64,000 nt of DNA from Oscillospiraceae bacterium (GTDB lineage Bacteria; Bacillota; Clostridia; Oscillospirales; Oscillospiraceae): NCBI GenBank assembly GCA_015068235.1, contig SVKY01000002.1, forward strand, positions 41,870-105,869. Direction: 5' to 3'. A program made the translations under genes and the position numbers. Shown here one piece after another: positions 18,670 through 29,250 of the stretch (within the stretch, counting starts at the first letter, position 1; every line of letters starts with the position of its first letter). The notes beneath the pieces were generated by a model. That model made no database searches. It saw only the letters and a program-made list of their open reading frames with translations, and was not told where the DNA came from.

Positions 18670-19700
18670 CAGAACAGATATCCCTTCAGAACCCGCAGGG
18701 TGTTGAGAACGCCGTCTTTATGGCTGCGCTCATAGCCGTGCGAGGCATAGACACCTGCGCCGATCAAGCCGTGACGGATATCATAGCCTGCACTCAACGT
18801 TGCCTCAACATCCGAGCCGTAATGCGGATAGATGTCCACGGCATAGTCTGCATTTTCCTTCTGCGCCGCTGCAATGAGCTTCTTGACGACCTCGTAGCTA
18901 TAAGGACCGCCGGAGTCCTTGGCGCAGATGGAAACCTGACGCTCCGTACACTGCAAGCCGTCTCCCACGCAGCCCATATCTACAGAAATTGCCTCCGTTA
19001 CGCCTTCGGGAACGCTTGCCGCGCCGCCGTGACCGACTTCCTCATAGACCGTGATATGGACATAAACACGGCGTGCAGGTTTTAAGCTATTGTCTGCCAA
19101 ATATTTGGCAAAGCCAAGCAAAATACCGACCGAGAGCTTGTCATCCAGGAAACGGCTCTTGATATATCCGCTTTTTGTCACACGGGTGCGAGGCTCAAAG
19201 CAGACATAATCGCCCACACTGATGCCTAATTTTTTGACATCGTCGGCATTTTCCACGCATTCATCCAAAACGACCTCCGTTGTGTCAAAGCTTCTCTTGG
19301 CACTGTCATAATCGGAATTGACGTGAATGGAAGCGTTGCAAAGCTGCAAGGTTCCCTCATACGCACCGTGAAACTTGGTCACAACACGGCAATTTTCCGC
19401 CTCGGCATTGTTGGCATTCATGCCGCCGACCTTGACGATGCGCAATCTGCCGCTGCCCTTGATCTCGGCAACCATGCCGCCGAGCGTATCCGCATGCGCT
19501 TCCAAAAGCAGCCCGTCGTTCGCATCCTCACCGCCCAAATCGATCAGGATGCCGCCCTTTGTCGTGCGTTTTGCCGCAAAGCCGAGCGCAGAAAATTCCT
19601 TCAGCACATATTCCTCCGCCTCGTGCGTATACCCCGTGGGGCTGTCGATGGCAAGCAATTCGACTGTTTTTTCCACAGCAAAGTTTACATAATTCTCCAT
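18669..19700 (-). CDS. M42-family metallopeptidase
   Basis: LLEAHADTLGGMV, SRFLDDKLSVGILLGF, YEEVGHGGAA, HGYERSHKDGV. Confidence 0.92.
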   Translation of the reverse strand: MENYVNFAVEKTVELLAIDSPTGYTHEAEEYVLKEFSALGFAAKRTTKGGILIDLGGEDANDGLLLEAHADTLGGMVAEIKGSGRLRIVKVGGMNANNAEAENCRVVTKFHGAYEGTLQLCNASIHVNSDYDSAKRSFDTTEVVLDECVENADDVKKLGISVGDYVCFEPRTRVTKSGYIKSRFLDDKLSVGILLGFAKYLADNSLKPARRVYVHITVYEEVGHGGAASVPEGVTEAISVDMGCVGDGLQCTERQVSICAKDSGGPYSYEVVKKLIAAAQKENADYAVDIYPHYGSDVEATLSAGYDIRHGLIGAGVYASHGYERSHKDGVLNTLRVLKGYLF

Positions 19701-19811
19701 TGTATATCTCCTTTCAAGCGCTTTTTGGATATTATATCATATCTTTTCAAAAAATCATAGCAAAAACCACGAGCCGAGCAATTTCGACCCGTGGTTTGAA
19801 TTATATTCTGA

Positions 19812-21602
19812 TTAGTCCTTCTTCTTGGCAGCGATCTCCATCAGGCACTTTGCAATAAAATCATCGGGAGACATTGCGCCCAGATCCTCACCGCCACGGG
19901 TGCGGACGGAAACCGTGCCGTTGTCGATATCACGGTCACCGACGACCAGCATATACGGGATCTTCTGCAGCTGCGCCTCACGGATCTTGTAGCCGAGCTT
20001 TTCGGAGCGATAGTCGCCCTCGGCACGGATGCCGACGGCGTCCAACTTCTCCACGAGGTTCCTGGTGTACTCATGCGCACGGTCGGTGATCGGAAGAACC
20101 TTGACCTGCGTGGGCATCATCCACAGAGGCAGTGCGCCTGCATAACGCTCGATCAGGTAAGCCAGCGTACGCTCGTAGCAGCCCAGAGAGGTACGGTGAA
20201 TGATATACGGACGACGCTTCCTGCCATCGACATCGGTATATTCCATGCCGAACTGCTCCGCCAGAAGCTGGTCAACCTGGATGGTGACGATGGTATCCTC
20301 TTTGCCGAATACATTCTTATATTGGATATCGAGCTTCGGACCGTAGAAGGCAGCCTCGTCAATGCCGATGGTGTAGTCGATGCCGAGATCGTCCAGGATC
20401 TTGCCCATGGCGGTCTGTGCCTCATCCCACTGCTCGGGCGTGCCGATATACTTTGCGGTATTGTTCGGATCCCACTGAGAGAAGCGGAAGGTGCAGTTTT
20501 CCAGCATGCCGACGGTTTCCAGGCAATACTTTGCCAGCTCCAGGCAGCCCTTGAACTCCTCCTCCAGCTGCTCCGGACGGAGGATCAGGTGACCTTCGGA
20601 AATGGTGAACTGGCGCACACGGATCAAGCCGTGCATCTCGCCGGAATCCTCGTTGCGGAACAAGGTGGATGTCTCGCCCAGACGCATGGGCAGATCACGG
20701 TAGGAGCGTGCCCGGTTCAAAAATACCTGATACTGGAACGGGCAGGTCATCGGACGCATTGCGAAGCACTCCTTGCCGTCCTCGTCGGGATCGCCCATAA
20801 CGAACATGCCGTTGCGGTAATGGTCCCAGTGTCCGGAAATTTTATAAAGATCGCTCTTTGCCATCAGCGGCGTTTTGGTCAAAAGATAGCCACGCTTCTG
20901 CTCCTCATCCTCAACCCAGCGCTGCAGGAGCTGAATGACCCTTGCGCCCTTGGGAAGCAGGATCGGCAAGCCCTGACCGATGACATCAACGGTGGTGAAA
21001 AATTCCAGCTCACGACCCAGCTTGTTATGATCACGCTTGCGTGCTTCCTCCTGCTGCTTGAGGTATTCCTCCAGCTCGTCTTTGCTCGGGAAGGCAACGC
21101 CGTAGATTCTTTGCAGCATCTTGCGGTTGGAATCGCCTCTCCAATAAGCGCCGCAGCACTGCGTCAGCTTAAAGCCGTTGTGCTTGATTCTGCCGGTCGT
21201 ATCGACGTGGGGACCTGCGCACAGATCGGTGAACTCGCCCTGCGTATAGAACGAGATGACGGCATCCTCGGGAAGATCATTGATCAGCTCGACCTTATAA
21301 GGCTCGCCCAGCGCTTCCATGTAAGCGATCGCCTCTGCGCGGGGCTTCTCACTGCGCTCTAAACGCAGACGCTCCTTGCAGATCTTCTTCATCTCAGCCT
21401 CGATGGCATCCAGATGCTCCTGCGTGAAGGAGAAGTCGGAATCGAAGTCGTAGTAGAAGCCGTTGTCAATGGACGGACCGATGGCAAGCTTCACCTGCGG
21501 ATACAGGCGCTTGACCGCCTGCGCCATGATGTGAGAGCAGGTATGCCAATAGGTTTTGCGGTAGGCTTCGTTTTCAAAGGTGTACAGATTTTCTTCGGAC
21601 AT
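19812..21602 (-). CDS. thrS: Threonyl-tRNA synthetase
   Basis: HIMAQAVKRLYP editing domain, MRPMTCPFQYQVF, HRTSLGCYERTLAYLIE. Confidence 0.97.
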   Translation of the reverse strand: MSEENLYTFENEAYRKTYWHTCSHIMAQAVKRLYPQVKLAIGPSIDNGFYYDFDSDFSFTQEHLDAIEAEMKKICKERLRLERSEKPRAEAIAYMEALGEPYKVELINDLPEDAVISFYTQGEFTDLCAGPHVDTTGRIKHNGFKLTQCCGAYWRGDSNRKMLQRIYGVAFPSKDELEEYLKQQEEARKRDHNKLGRELEFFTTVDVIGQGLPILLPKGARVIQLLQRWVEDEEQKRGYLLTKTPLMAKSDLYKISGHWDHYRNGMFVMGDPDEDGKECFAMRPMTCPFQYQVFLNRARSYRDLPMRLGETSTLFRNEDSGEMHGLIRVRQFTISEGHLILRPEQLEEEFKGCLELAKYCLETVGMLENCTFRFSQWDPNNTAKYIGTPEQWDEAQTAMGKILDDLGIDYTIGIDEAAFYGPKLDIQYKNVFGKEDTIVTIQVDQLLAEQFGMEYTDVDGRKRRPYIIHRTSLGCYERTLAYLIERYAGALPLWMMPTQVKVLPITDRAHEYTRNLVEKLDAVGIRAEGDYRSEKLGYKIREAQLQKIPYMLVVGDRDIDNGTVSVRTRGGEDLGAMSPDDFIAKCLMEIAAKKKD

Positions 21603-21624
21603 GATATTTCCTCCTTTTCATGAT

Positions 21625-21870
21625 AAGGGGCAACAAAAAATCACCCCTGAAAAATCAGGGGTGAGAAAAATCCCACGGTTCCACCCTGCTTGCAGTTTGT
21701 TCCAACTGCCGCTCGTTGGCGCAATAACGGGCGCACCCGTCCCTCCCTACTATGTTCAGGAGGGCAGCTCAAAAGCGGTTTTGCACTATACGGATGCAGG
21801 AGCTCGCACCAACCGCTCCCTCTCTGTGCAGCCGAAAAATAGCACAATTCTTTCTCACAGCCATTTTCAC
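21625..21870 (-). promoter_or_regulatory. T-box leader (Thr) upstream of thrS
   Basis: Minus-strand AGGGTGGAACCGTGGGA, terminator CACCCCTGATTTTTCAGGGGTG-ATTTTTT; candidate ACC specifier; promoter TTGACA-17 nt-TATATT at 21905-21877. Confidence 0.9.
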
Positions 21871-22058
21871 ACGCCCAATATACCACTTTTTTTGTCGATT
21901 GTCAAATGGTTTCTTTTTTACGGAATTATGTTAACTATTTTGTAACCATTACACAAGATATTGTGATAGAAAATAATTTTTCTGTGGCTATCTTGTTCTG
22001 AACTTCGATTCCATAATTTTGAAAAAGTTAGGTATATTCCTTTTTTTGAATAAAAAGC

Positions 22059-22086
22059 TTGACAAATCAATAAAAAATGTTATAAT
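22059..22086 (+). promoter_or_regulatory. Promoter of the G5/3D protein gene
   Basis: TTGACA, 16-nt spacer, TATAAT. Confidence 0.7.
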
Positions 22087-22157
22087 TGTTATACCATTAC
22101 AATAAAGTTACAATGGTTTCAAACTCAAATCATCACTTGAGGAAAGGAGTTACTCTG

Positions 22158-23246
22158 ATGCACAGAAATGAAAATCAAGCGCCGAAGCCATGGAAGCATC
22201 GTCTGCTTGCGATCTTTTTGATCGTATCCATTTTGGCGATTTTGCTTTCTCAGTCGGTCTTTGCGCAGAACAGCTATGTTATCACCGACGGCGATAATGT
22301 GACCGTTCACCAGTCCTACAGCAACGACCCCGATGAAGTTTTGCAGGAAGTTGGAATCACACTGAGCAACGAGGATACCTACACCACAACCTATAATGAT
22401 GGCGTGAGCAGCATCACGATTCAGAGAATGCAACTGGTCACCGTAATCAACCGGGGCAAGGAAAGTCAGATCGGTACATACGGCGGAACCGTTGGAGAAT
22501 TGCTCGAGCGCCTCGGCATCACACTCAGTGCAAACGATTCCGTTTCTTACGAAACCGATTCCTTCACGCACGATGGCATGATCATCGAGATTGTCCGCAG
22601 AGGAACCCAGGTCTATGAATATGACGAGGTCATTCCCTACGAGACAAACTATTATGATGATCCTACGCTCGCTCCCGGTGAGGAGATCGTCCTGATCGAG
22701 GGTGTCAATGGCGTTGTGCACCGCAAGATGCAGGTTTCGAGCGAAAACGGCAAGGAGACCTCCCGTGTGCTCTTGGACGAGACCGTACGCACCGAGACGG
22801 TCAATGCTCTGATCATTCGGGGACCGCAAAGCAGCATCGTGGAGCAGCCGGATGAGCCGGAATACCGTGTGCGTGAAAACGATGCGCCCAAGTACACGAT
22901 CACGGACAATGTCATCACCACCTCCAACGGCACGAGCTATACCTTCACCGGCACCATGCAGGTATCCGCAACCGCATATTCCTGCGAGGGTGAGACCGGC
23001 ATCTGCTATTCCGGCACCTTGGCACGCGTCGGTGCGATCGCCGTCGATCCCAAGGTCATTCCCCTCGGAACCAAGATGTACGTTGTTTCCAACGATGGCG
23101 AATATGTCTATGGCTACTGCACCGCTGAGGATATCGGCGGCGGTATCAAGGGGCATCGCATCGATCTGTACTTCGACACCATTGCAGACTGCTACGAGTT
23201 TGGCGTCAGAAGCTGCACGGTTTATTTCCTGGAAGATAATTCGTAA
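22158..23246 (+). CDS. G5 and 3D domain cell-wall protein, YabE/Rpf-like
   Basis: Ubiquitin-like/G5 regions plus C-terminal 3D domain (VSATAYSCEG..AVDPKVIPLGTKMYV..GHRIDLYF); SD gaaaggag before ATG 22158. Confidence 0.88.
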   Translation: MHRNENQAPKPWKHRLLAIFLIVSILAILLSQSVFAQNSYVITDGDNVTVHQSYSNDPDEVLQEVGITLSNEDTYTTTYNDGVSSITIQRMQLVTVINRGKESQIGTYGGTVGELLERLGITLSANDSVSYETDSFTHDGMIIEIVRRGTQVYEYDEVIPYETNYYDDPTLAPGEEIVLIEGVNGVVHRKMQVSSENGKETSRVLLDETVRTETVNALIIRGPQSSIVEQPDEPEYRVRENDAPKYTITDNVITTSNGTSYTFTGTMQVSATAYSCEGETGICYSGTLARVGAIAVDPKVIPLGTKMYVVSNDGEYVYGYCTAEDIGGGIKGHRIDLYFDTIADCYEFGVRSCTVYFLEDNS

Positions 23247-23258
23247 TTGCAAAATCAC

Positions 23259-23297
23259 TGCTTCTCTGTTAAAATAGCAGAGAAGCAGTTTTTATTT
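23259..23297 (+). terminator. Rho-independent terminator
   Basis: CTGCTTCTCTG-ttaaaatag-CAGAGAAGCAG-TTTTTATTT. Confidence 0.85.
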
Positions 23298-23309
23298 GGT
23301 GGTGAATTT

Positions 23310-24173
23310 ATGATCGATGTATGCAATATACAGCAAATCAAGGCACTGTTGGCAAAGCACAATTTCCATTTTTCCAAATCCAAGGGGCAAAACTTTCTGA
23401 CCCAACGATGGGTGCCTGAGCGCATCGTGGACGAAAGCGGCATCGATGCCTCCTGCTGCGCCGTGGAGATCGGTCCCGGCTTTGGTCCTTTGACACAGGA
23501 GCTGTGCAAGCGCGCAGGCAAGGTCATTGCCCTGGAGCTTGATACAACACTAAAGCCTGTTTTATCCGAGACGGTCGGAGAATTTGACAATCTTGAGATC
23601 ATCTTTACCGATGCGATGAAGGTCGATCTGCCTGAGCTGCTTGCGCAAAGGGCAAAGGGTCTGCGCCCGACCGCCTGCGCAAATCTGCCGTACTACATCA
23701 CCTCCCCTGTTTTAACGAAGCTGTTGGAAAGCAAGTGTTTTTCCTCCGTGACCGTCATGGTGCAAAAGGAGGTCGCTCTGCGCATCTGCGCAAAGGCAGG
23801 CAGTGCGGATTATTCTGCCTTTACAGTGCTTTGCAACTACTATGCAGAGCCTGAGCTGCTTTTTGACGTACCTGCGCACTGTTTTATTCCGCAACCCAAG
23901 GTCACAAGCGCCGTTGTATGTCTCAAGGTGCGCCCGACCCCTGCGCAGATCGATGACGAATCCATGTTCTTCCGCACGGTTCGTGCCGCATTTTCTATGC
24001 GCAGAAAAACACTTTTGAATTGCCTGTCCGCCAATTTTGCGGAATTTGACAAGCAGATTCTGACACAGCTGATCGCCTCGTGCGGATTCAGCGCCAACGT
24101 ACGCGGTGAAACACTGGATATTGCCGGCTTTGCCAAACTGAGCAATGCCCTGCTTGCCGCTAAGAACAGATAG
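23310..24173 (+). CDS. rsmA: 16S rRNA dimethyladenosine transferase
   Basis: KSKGQNFLTQ, VEIGPGFGPLTQEL, ANLPYYITSPVLTKLL. Confidence 0.96.
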   Translation: MIDVCNIQQIKALLAKHNFHFSKSKGQNFLTQRWVPERIVDESGIDASCCAVEIGPGFGPLTQELCKRAGKVIALELDTTLKPVLSETVGEFDNLEIIFTDAMKVDLPELLAQRAKGLRPTACANLPYYITSPVLTKLLESKCFSSVTVMVQKEVALRICAKAGSADYSAFTVLCNYYAEPELLFDVPAHCFIPQPKVTSAVVCLKVRPTPAQIDDESMFFRTVRAAFSMRRKTLLNCLSANFAEFDKQILTQLIASCGFSANVRGETLDIAGFAKLSNALLAAKNR

Positions 24174-24181
24174 GAGATATG

Positions 24182-24859
24182 ATGTTTCAGACGATTTTAT
24201 TGGATTTGGACGATACCATTTTGGATTTCGGCGCCGCAGAGCGTGTTGCCATTGCCAAGGCGTTTCGTGACGTCGGTTTGGAGCCGACGGATCGGTTGAT
24301 CGAACGCTACAGCCAAATCAACATCAGTCAATGGGAGGCTTTCGAGCGTGGAGAGCTCAACCGTGACGAGGTTTTGATTCGGCGCTTTGAGATTCTGTTT
24401 GAGGAGCTGGGCGTGAAGATCGATGCGCAGCATTGCGAAATTATCTACCGTGGCTATTTGGGTGTTGGGCATTATTTTGTCGAAGGTGCCATCGAGCTTT
24501 TGGAATATCTGTATCCGAAATATGATCTCTATATCGCCTCAAACGGCGTTGCAGCCACGCAAAATACCCGTTTGGAAAGTGCGAATATCAGCCATTATTT
24601 TAAGAGTATTTTTATTTCCGAAACCACAGGTCATCATAAGCCGGAAAAGGAATATTTTGATTATTGCTTTGCCAGGATTGAAAATTTCGAGCCCGACAAG
24701 ACGATCATTATCGGAGACAGCCTGACCAGCGATATCCGGGGCGGCTTGAATGCCGGCATCCACACCTGCTGGTTCAATCCCAGGCAAAAAAGCGGGAGAA
24801 ACGACATCGTTCCTGAGTTTGAGATCCGAACACTGAAAGACCTGCAAATGCTTCTGTAA
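24182..24859 (+). CDS. HAD-family hydrolase, YjjG-like
   Basis: LLDLDDTILDF, IASNGV, IIGDSLTSDIRGG. Confidence 0.92.
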   Translation: MFQTILLDLDDTILDFGAAERVAIAKAFRDVGLEPTDRLIERYSQINISQWEAFERGELNRDEVLIRRFEILFEELGVKIDAQHCEIIYRGYLGVGHYFVEGAIELLEYLYPKYDLYIASNGVAATQNTRLESANISHYFKSIFISETTGHHKPEKEYFDYCFARIENFEPDKTIIIGDSLTSDIRGGLNAGIHTCWFNPRQKSGRNDIVPEFEIRTLKDLQMLL

Positions 24860-24943
24860 AATTTTTTTGGAAAAATCAAAAAAAGTGCTTGACTTTTTCA
24901 AAAAACTGCATATAATTAGATATGCGTTTTGACGCAGGCAAAT

Positions 24944-25017
24944 AGCGGGTTTGTGTAACGGTAGCACACCGGACTCTGACTCCGTTTGTGAGGGTTCGAA
25001 TCCTTCACCCGCTGCCA
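24944..25017 (+). tRNA. tRNA-Gln (anticodon CTG), encoded CCA
   Basis: Acceptor AGCGGGT/ACCCGCT, anticodon stem-loop CGGA-CTCTGAC-TCCG, T-loop GGTTCGAATCC. Confidence 0.95.
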
Positions 25018-25019
25018 AT

Positions 25020-25060
25020 AAAAATCCTCTTTTGTCTACTTGGCAAAAGAGGATTTTCGT
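25020..25060. terminator. Bidirectional terminator between tRNA-Gln and the minus-strand gene
   Basis: AAAATCCTCTTTTG-tctacttgg-CAAAAGAGGATTTT. Confidence 0.85.
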
Positions 25061-25063
25061 ATA

Positions 25064-25666
25064 TCAAAGTTCGAATGTGAGCAATTCTCCGCTCGGATGG
25101 GGGAAGGTCAAACGGTAAGCGGTCAAGCCGATCTCACCGTTACTTTTCGCACCGTATTTCCGATCACCGCAAAGAGGACAGCCGCGAGAGGCAAATTGCA
25201 CTCGGATTTGATGCGTTCTGCCGGTAAAAAGCCGTACTTGTACCGTGGAAACACCGTCTTTTTCGGAAAGAACACGGTAAGAGAGCCTCGCTTCCCTGAC
25301 ACCGCCCCGCTTGCGCTTGACCACGTAGGTTTTGTTCTTGAAACGGTCGTGGTATAAAAGATCGACCATTTCTCCCTCGCCTGGAAGAGACCCTTCACAA
25401 CGAGCGATATATTCCTTCACAAAACCGTCTGCATTGGATAGAAATGCGGCGGTTTTTTCGTTTTTGGCGAAGACCATGATGCCGCTTACTTCACGATCCA
25501 AACGGTGGATCGGATAAACTTTTCTCGGTGCAAGCAGATCGTTCATGCTTTTTTTGCCCGAGGCATCTGCGCAGGAGAGAACGCCTCGGGGCTTAATGCA
25601 GACAACAAGGTCTTCGTCTTCGAAGATCACATCCGCTGTTCCAGATCCGATAGAATCTTCTCGCAT
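25064..25666 (-). CDS. RluA-family pseudouridine synthase
   Basis: YPIHRLDREVSGIMVFAK, GRTHQIRVQFASRGCPLCGDRKYG. Confidence 0.95.
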   Translation of the reverse strand: MREDSIGSGTADVIFEDEDLVVCIKPRGVLSCADASGKKSMNDLLAPRKVYPIHRLDREVSGIMVFAKNEKTAAFLSNADGFVKEYIARCEGSLPGEGEMVDLLYHDRFKNKTYVVKRKRGGVREARLSYRVLSEKDGVSTVQVRLFTGRTHQIRVQFASRGCPLCGDRKYGAKSNGEIGLTAYRLTFPHPSGELLTFEL

Positions 25667-26928
25667 TTTTCCAAAACCTTTCCGATATCGTGATGCAGGA
25701 ATTTCCCGTTTTCAAATACGCTCTTGCCTGCGACATAGACTGTGTCAATTTGATAGCCACTGCCTGCGTAGAGAAGATTCGTCAAAATTCTGCGGCGGTT
25801 GGTGGTACAGATATCGTCGGTCTTGACCAAGGAAAAATCTGCCTGCGCACCGACTTCGATCATCCCGAGATCCTGATAGCCCAGAGCCTGCATAGCGTTT
25901 TTCGTCAGCATTTGATAGCACTGATTTGCCGGCATTACGGTCGCATCGAGCGTCAAGACCTTTTGCAGATAGCTTCCGTGTCTTGCCTCACGCAGCAGAT
26001 CACGGTTTGCACTCGACGCCTCACCGTCACAGCCGAAGCCGACACGCACACCTGCTTTGAGCATTTGAGCAATTCTCGGAGCGCCGTCGGAGAGCTTCAT
26101 GTTGGTGGAGGGACAATGGGCAACGACAGCTTTTGTGTCTGCCAAAAGCTGTATTTCCTCATCGGAGAGCCAAATGCTGTGCGCCAAAATAGTATTTTCG
26201 TCCAAAACGCCCAGATAGCCCAATTCTTCTGCTTCGCCTCTGCCTGTCATTTTGCGGATACGGTCGGTTTCAAAAGCGCCTTCTGCCAAATGCGTATGGT
26301 AGACCAAGCCTCTTTCACGGGCGAATTTTTTCAGTTCCACCATCAGCTCCGCCGTGCAGGCAGGACGTCCCTGTGGAACGGCAGCAGTGCGCAGAAGACC
26401 CTTGCAATGCCACTTGTCATATAAATATTCCGCTTGGCGCAGGCATTCATCGATACTCGTGATCTTGATCTGATCATTTTCGGCAAAATCGGTTGCACCG
26501 ATGCCAAATGTCGCACGAATGCCGGCATCCTGATAAGCCTGCACAACGGCATCAATGTGGGGGAAGTAGGTCATCTCATTGATTGCGGTCACGCCAAAGC
26601 GCAAACTTTGCAGGCAGCCGAGCAGAACACCGTAATACCATTCTTCTTCATTTAACGACCACTGCGCAGAGAGCATTTTTGTCAGCCAATGCGTGATATT
26701 CAGATCGTCCAAAGGTCCCTTGGTCAGGCTTTGAACCATGTGCGTATGGATGTCTGCCATGCCCGGCAGGATCAGCTTTTGCTGCGCATCGAGCGTACTG
26801 CAATTTGCATCGATGCTTGGCGCAATTTTGGAAAAACGACCGTTTTCGACCAAAATATCCGATTTTTCAGTCGTCAGATCTTCAAAATTCGGCAGCAAAG
26901 TATTTTTTATCAATAAAGCTTCTTTCAT
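25627..26928 (-). CDS. Amidohydrolase, MTA/SAH deaminase-like
   Basis: LPGMADIHTHM, HTHLAE, HSIW, GCDGEASSANRDLL; preferred ATG 26928 with SD gaggt. Confidence 0.9.
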   Translation of the reverse strand: MKEALLIKNTLLPNFEDLTTEKSDILVENGRFSKIAPSIDANCSTLDAQQKLILPGMADIHTHMVQSLTKGPLDDLNITHWLTKMLSAQWSLNEEEWYYGVLLGCLQSLRFGVTAINEMTYFPHIDAVVQAYQDAGIRATFGIGATDFAENDQIKITSIDECLRQAEYLYDKWHCKGLLRTAAVPQGRPACTAELMVELKKFARERGLVYHTHLAEGAFETDRIRKMTGRGEAEELGYLGVLDENTILAHSIWLSDEEIQLLADTKAVVAHCPSTNMKLSDGAPRIAQMLKAGVRVGFGCDGEASSANRDLLREARHGSYLQKVLTLDATVMPANQCYQMLTKNAMQALGYQDLGMIEVGAQADFSLVKTDDICTTNRRRILTNLLYAGSGYQIDTVYVAGKSVFENGKFLHHDIGKVLEKCEKILSDLEQRM

Positions 26929-27676
26929 TAGAATTACCTCGGTTTTTTGCACAAAGCGCATTTGCGGCGGTGCGGAAAAGCTGCTTTTTCAGCTCCTCGG
27001 CGTTATCGGACTTTTCGCCTGTGACGTAGTTTTCCGTGATCAGTGCAAGAGAGGCGGTTTTGACCTTGAGAATGGAAGCGATGACAAACATAGCGCTGCT
27101 TTCGCCGTCGATCACGTCAACGCCCAAACGGGACCATGCTTCGATGCGCTCCTTACCGCCGATCGCCCAAGGCGTTTCCAAGCTGGTGCAATCGTGGCTG
27201 CGGAAAATACCGACCTGCGAAACACCGACCTTCAACAATCTTCCGAGCAGCTCCATATCGGCAACCGCAGGGTAGGAAACGTCGATATATTCACGGCTGG
27301 CAAATTCTCCACGAACTGCACCGGAGGCTGCGTGCAAGGTCCCAACTTCAATTTCGGGCTGAATGGCAGGGCAGCAGGCGATCTTGATGACTTCCTTGAC
27401 ACCGAGATGATTCAGCTCCTCAATGGCAATGGCAACCGGCATACAGCCTGTACCACAGCTCATAACACTCAACTTTTCGCCCTGATAATCACCGGTATAT
27501 GTAACATATTCGCGGTATTCTCCGACTTTTTTGGCATTGTCGAGCAGCTCAGCATAGAAGGGAATCTGCAAAGGATCTGGCGTGATGATGACCTTGGGGG
27601 CAACCATGCTCTCATCAATGCCCAAATGGTGCATTGTGCCATCGTTGTGGGTCAGTTTTACACTTTGAAAGCTCAT
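26882..27676 (-). CDS. Nucleoside phosphorylase (PNP/UDP family)
   Basis: VMSCGTGCMPVAIAIEEL, IDGESSAMFVIAS. Confidence 0.88.
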   Translation of the reverse strand: MSFQSVKLTHNDGTMHHLGIDESMVAPKVIITPDPLQIPFYAELLDNAKKVGEYREYVTYTGDYQGEKLSVMSCGTGCMPVAIAIEELNHLGVKEVIKIACCPAIQPEIEVGTLHAASGAVRGEFASREYIDVSYPAVADMELLGRLLKVGVSQVGIFRSHDCTSLETPWAIGGKERIEAWSRLGVDVIDGESSAMFVIASILKVKTASLALITENYVTGEKSDNAEELKKQLFRTAANALCAKNRGNSNERSFIDKKYFAAEF

Positions 27677-28485
27677 TTTGCCACCTCCTCAAGAATCTCA
27701 GCGGCACGAATGGCAATGCGTGAAGCCATCTCGATTCGCTTCGCCAAAAAATCAGGGTCGGAATATGCGCCGTAGATCGTGGTTTGCTTTGCGTTCGGGT
27801 CTGCAAACATCGAGCCCAACGCTACGCAAACGCAACCGGCACGAAGCCCGAGCAGATGCGAATAGGTGAAGAGCGTACCGCTTTCGTTCTCAACGACCAA
27901 AACGCCGGTGTCGATCCATTTCTGCATTCTCTCACGCAGACCGGGATGTGCAGCCTTGGACTCCATGTAGAAAGCGTCATGGCTGCGGTACAGACCGACC
28001 AAGGCATCTTCGCCCATTTCTTTTGCGGCTTGTTGCAGCGCAGCTACCACAAAGGGATCGGCAACCGCAGGAAATTCAGGCGGTACAAGCTCGTAGCTTG
28101 CGCCCTCGCCACGCACACAGCCGCTTGCAATGACGATCCTGCCGGGCTGCATCCACGGCTGAACACCGCCACAGGTGCCGACCCGGATGACGGTTTTTGC
28201 GCCTGCATCCGCCAGTTCCTCCAAGGCTGCTGCAACGCAGGAAGAACCCATGCCACTGCTCGTGACAGCAATGGAGGTGCCGTTATCTGTGTGCCCCGTG
28301 TAGGTTGCAAAGGTACCTCTGTGGGCGGTGAATTCAGCATTCTTGAAGAATGTGGAGATCTTTTTGCTGCGATGCGGATCGCCGGGGATCAAAACATGCG
28401 GTGCACTCTGACCGACTGCCAAGCCTGTGCGTGGCAGAAGTCCGTCTGCACCGAGTGGAATTCTTGTCTGTGAATATCGTTTCAT
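27673..28485 (-). CDS. Nucleoside phosphorylase (PNP/UDP family), tandem with the previous gene
   Basis: ISTFFKNAEFTAHRGTFATYTG, GMGSSCVAAALEEL, RVGTCGGVQP, VENESGTLF; SD aaaggagg before ATG 28485. Confidence 0.9.
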   Translation of the reverse strand: MKRYSQTRIPLGADGLLPRTGLAVGQSAPHVLIPGDPHRSKKISTFFKNAEFTAHRGTFATYTGHTDNGTSIAVTSSGMGSSCVAAALEELADAGAKTVIRVGTCGGVQPWMQPGRIVIASGCVRGEGASYELVPPEFPAVADPFVVAALQQAAKEMGEDALVGLYRSHDAFYMESKAAHPGLRERMQKWIDTGVLVVENESGTLFTYSHLLGLRAGCVCVALGSMFADPNAKQTTIYGAYSDPDFLAKRIEMASRIAIRAAEILEEVAK

Positions 28486-28694
28486 GGAAAACCTCCTTTT
28501 TTCTATCATATCCGATGAAGCCCCAAAATGCAAGTCTTGCAATTGCCATCAAGGAATTTACAGCACATTGTATATTTTGGAAAGTTGTGCAGAGATGAAA
28601 AAATCTTGAAATTTGTGGATTTTGACCATGGTAATTATTTGAAAAAATGGTATAATATAATTAGGGACTAATGTGGTCGGAAAGGAGTAACAGT

Positions 28695-29201
28695 ATGTTT
28701 CAGATCGGTCAGACCGTGCTTTACGGGATGGAGGGTGTTTGCACCATTGAAGAGCGAAAAAAGATGAAGGTCGGGCATACCAGAGCTTCTTATTATGTTT
28801 TAAGACCTGTGTTCCGCCCACATTCGACAATTTTTGTGCCGGAGGATAATGCACATCTGCTTTCAAAAATGCGCCCTGTGCTTTCCAAGGAGGAAATTTT
28901 GCAAATATTGCAAGAGGCACCGTTGGAGGAGCTTGTGTGGATCGAGGATGCGAACGAACGCAAGTTGGAATATCAGAAGATTTTGATCGGCGGCGAACGC
29001 CTTTGGCTGCTGCGCCTGATCCGCACGCTGTATCTGCGCCGTGAGCAGCTGCAAAGAGGTGGAAAGCATTTGCGCACGGGAGATGAGCAGATGCTCCGAG
29101 ATGCGGAGAAGCTTTTGAATGACGAGTTTGCACTGGTGCTGAACATTGCACAGCACGAGGTGCCTGAATATATCCGTTCACGGATCGAATTAAGTGCATA
29201 A
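28695..29201 (+). CDS. CarD-family RNA polymerase-binding regulator
   Basis: FQIGQTVLYGMEGVCTIEE, YYVLRPVFRPHSTIFVP; SD aaaggag. Confidence 0.9.
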   Translation: MFQIGQTVLYGMEGVCTIEERKKMKVGHTRASYYVLRPVFRPHSTIFVPEDNAHLLSKMRPVLSKEEILQILQEAPLEELVWIEDANERKLEYQKILIGGERLWLLRLIRTLYLRREQLQRGGKHLRTGDEQMLRDAEKLLNDEFALVLNIAQHEVPEYIRSRIELSA

Positions 29202-29207
29202 CAATCA

Positions 29208-29250
29208 AAACAGGTGACTTCCCATAGTGGAAATCACCTGTTTTATTTTT
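29208..29250. terminator. Bidirectional terminator
   Basis: AAAACAGGTGACTTCC-catagt-GGAAATCACCTGTTTT. Confidence 0.8.

Noticed and set aside
20073-21362. 429-aa plus-strand ORF opposite thrS
   Set aside because: Antisense shadow of thrS, which carries clear synthetase motifs; no domain features.
28558-29208. 216-aa minus-strand ORF overlapping the CarD-like gene
   Set aside because: Antisense to a gene with clear CarD motifs and good SD.
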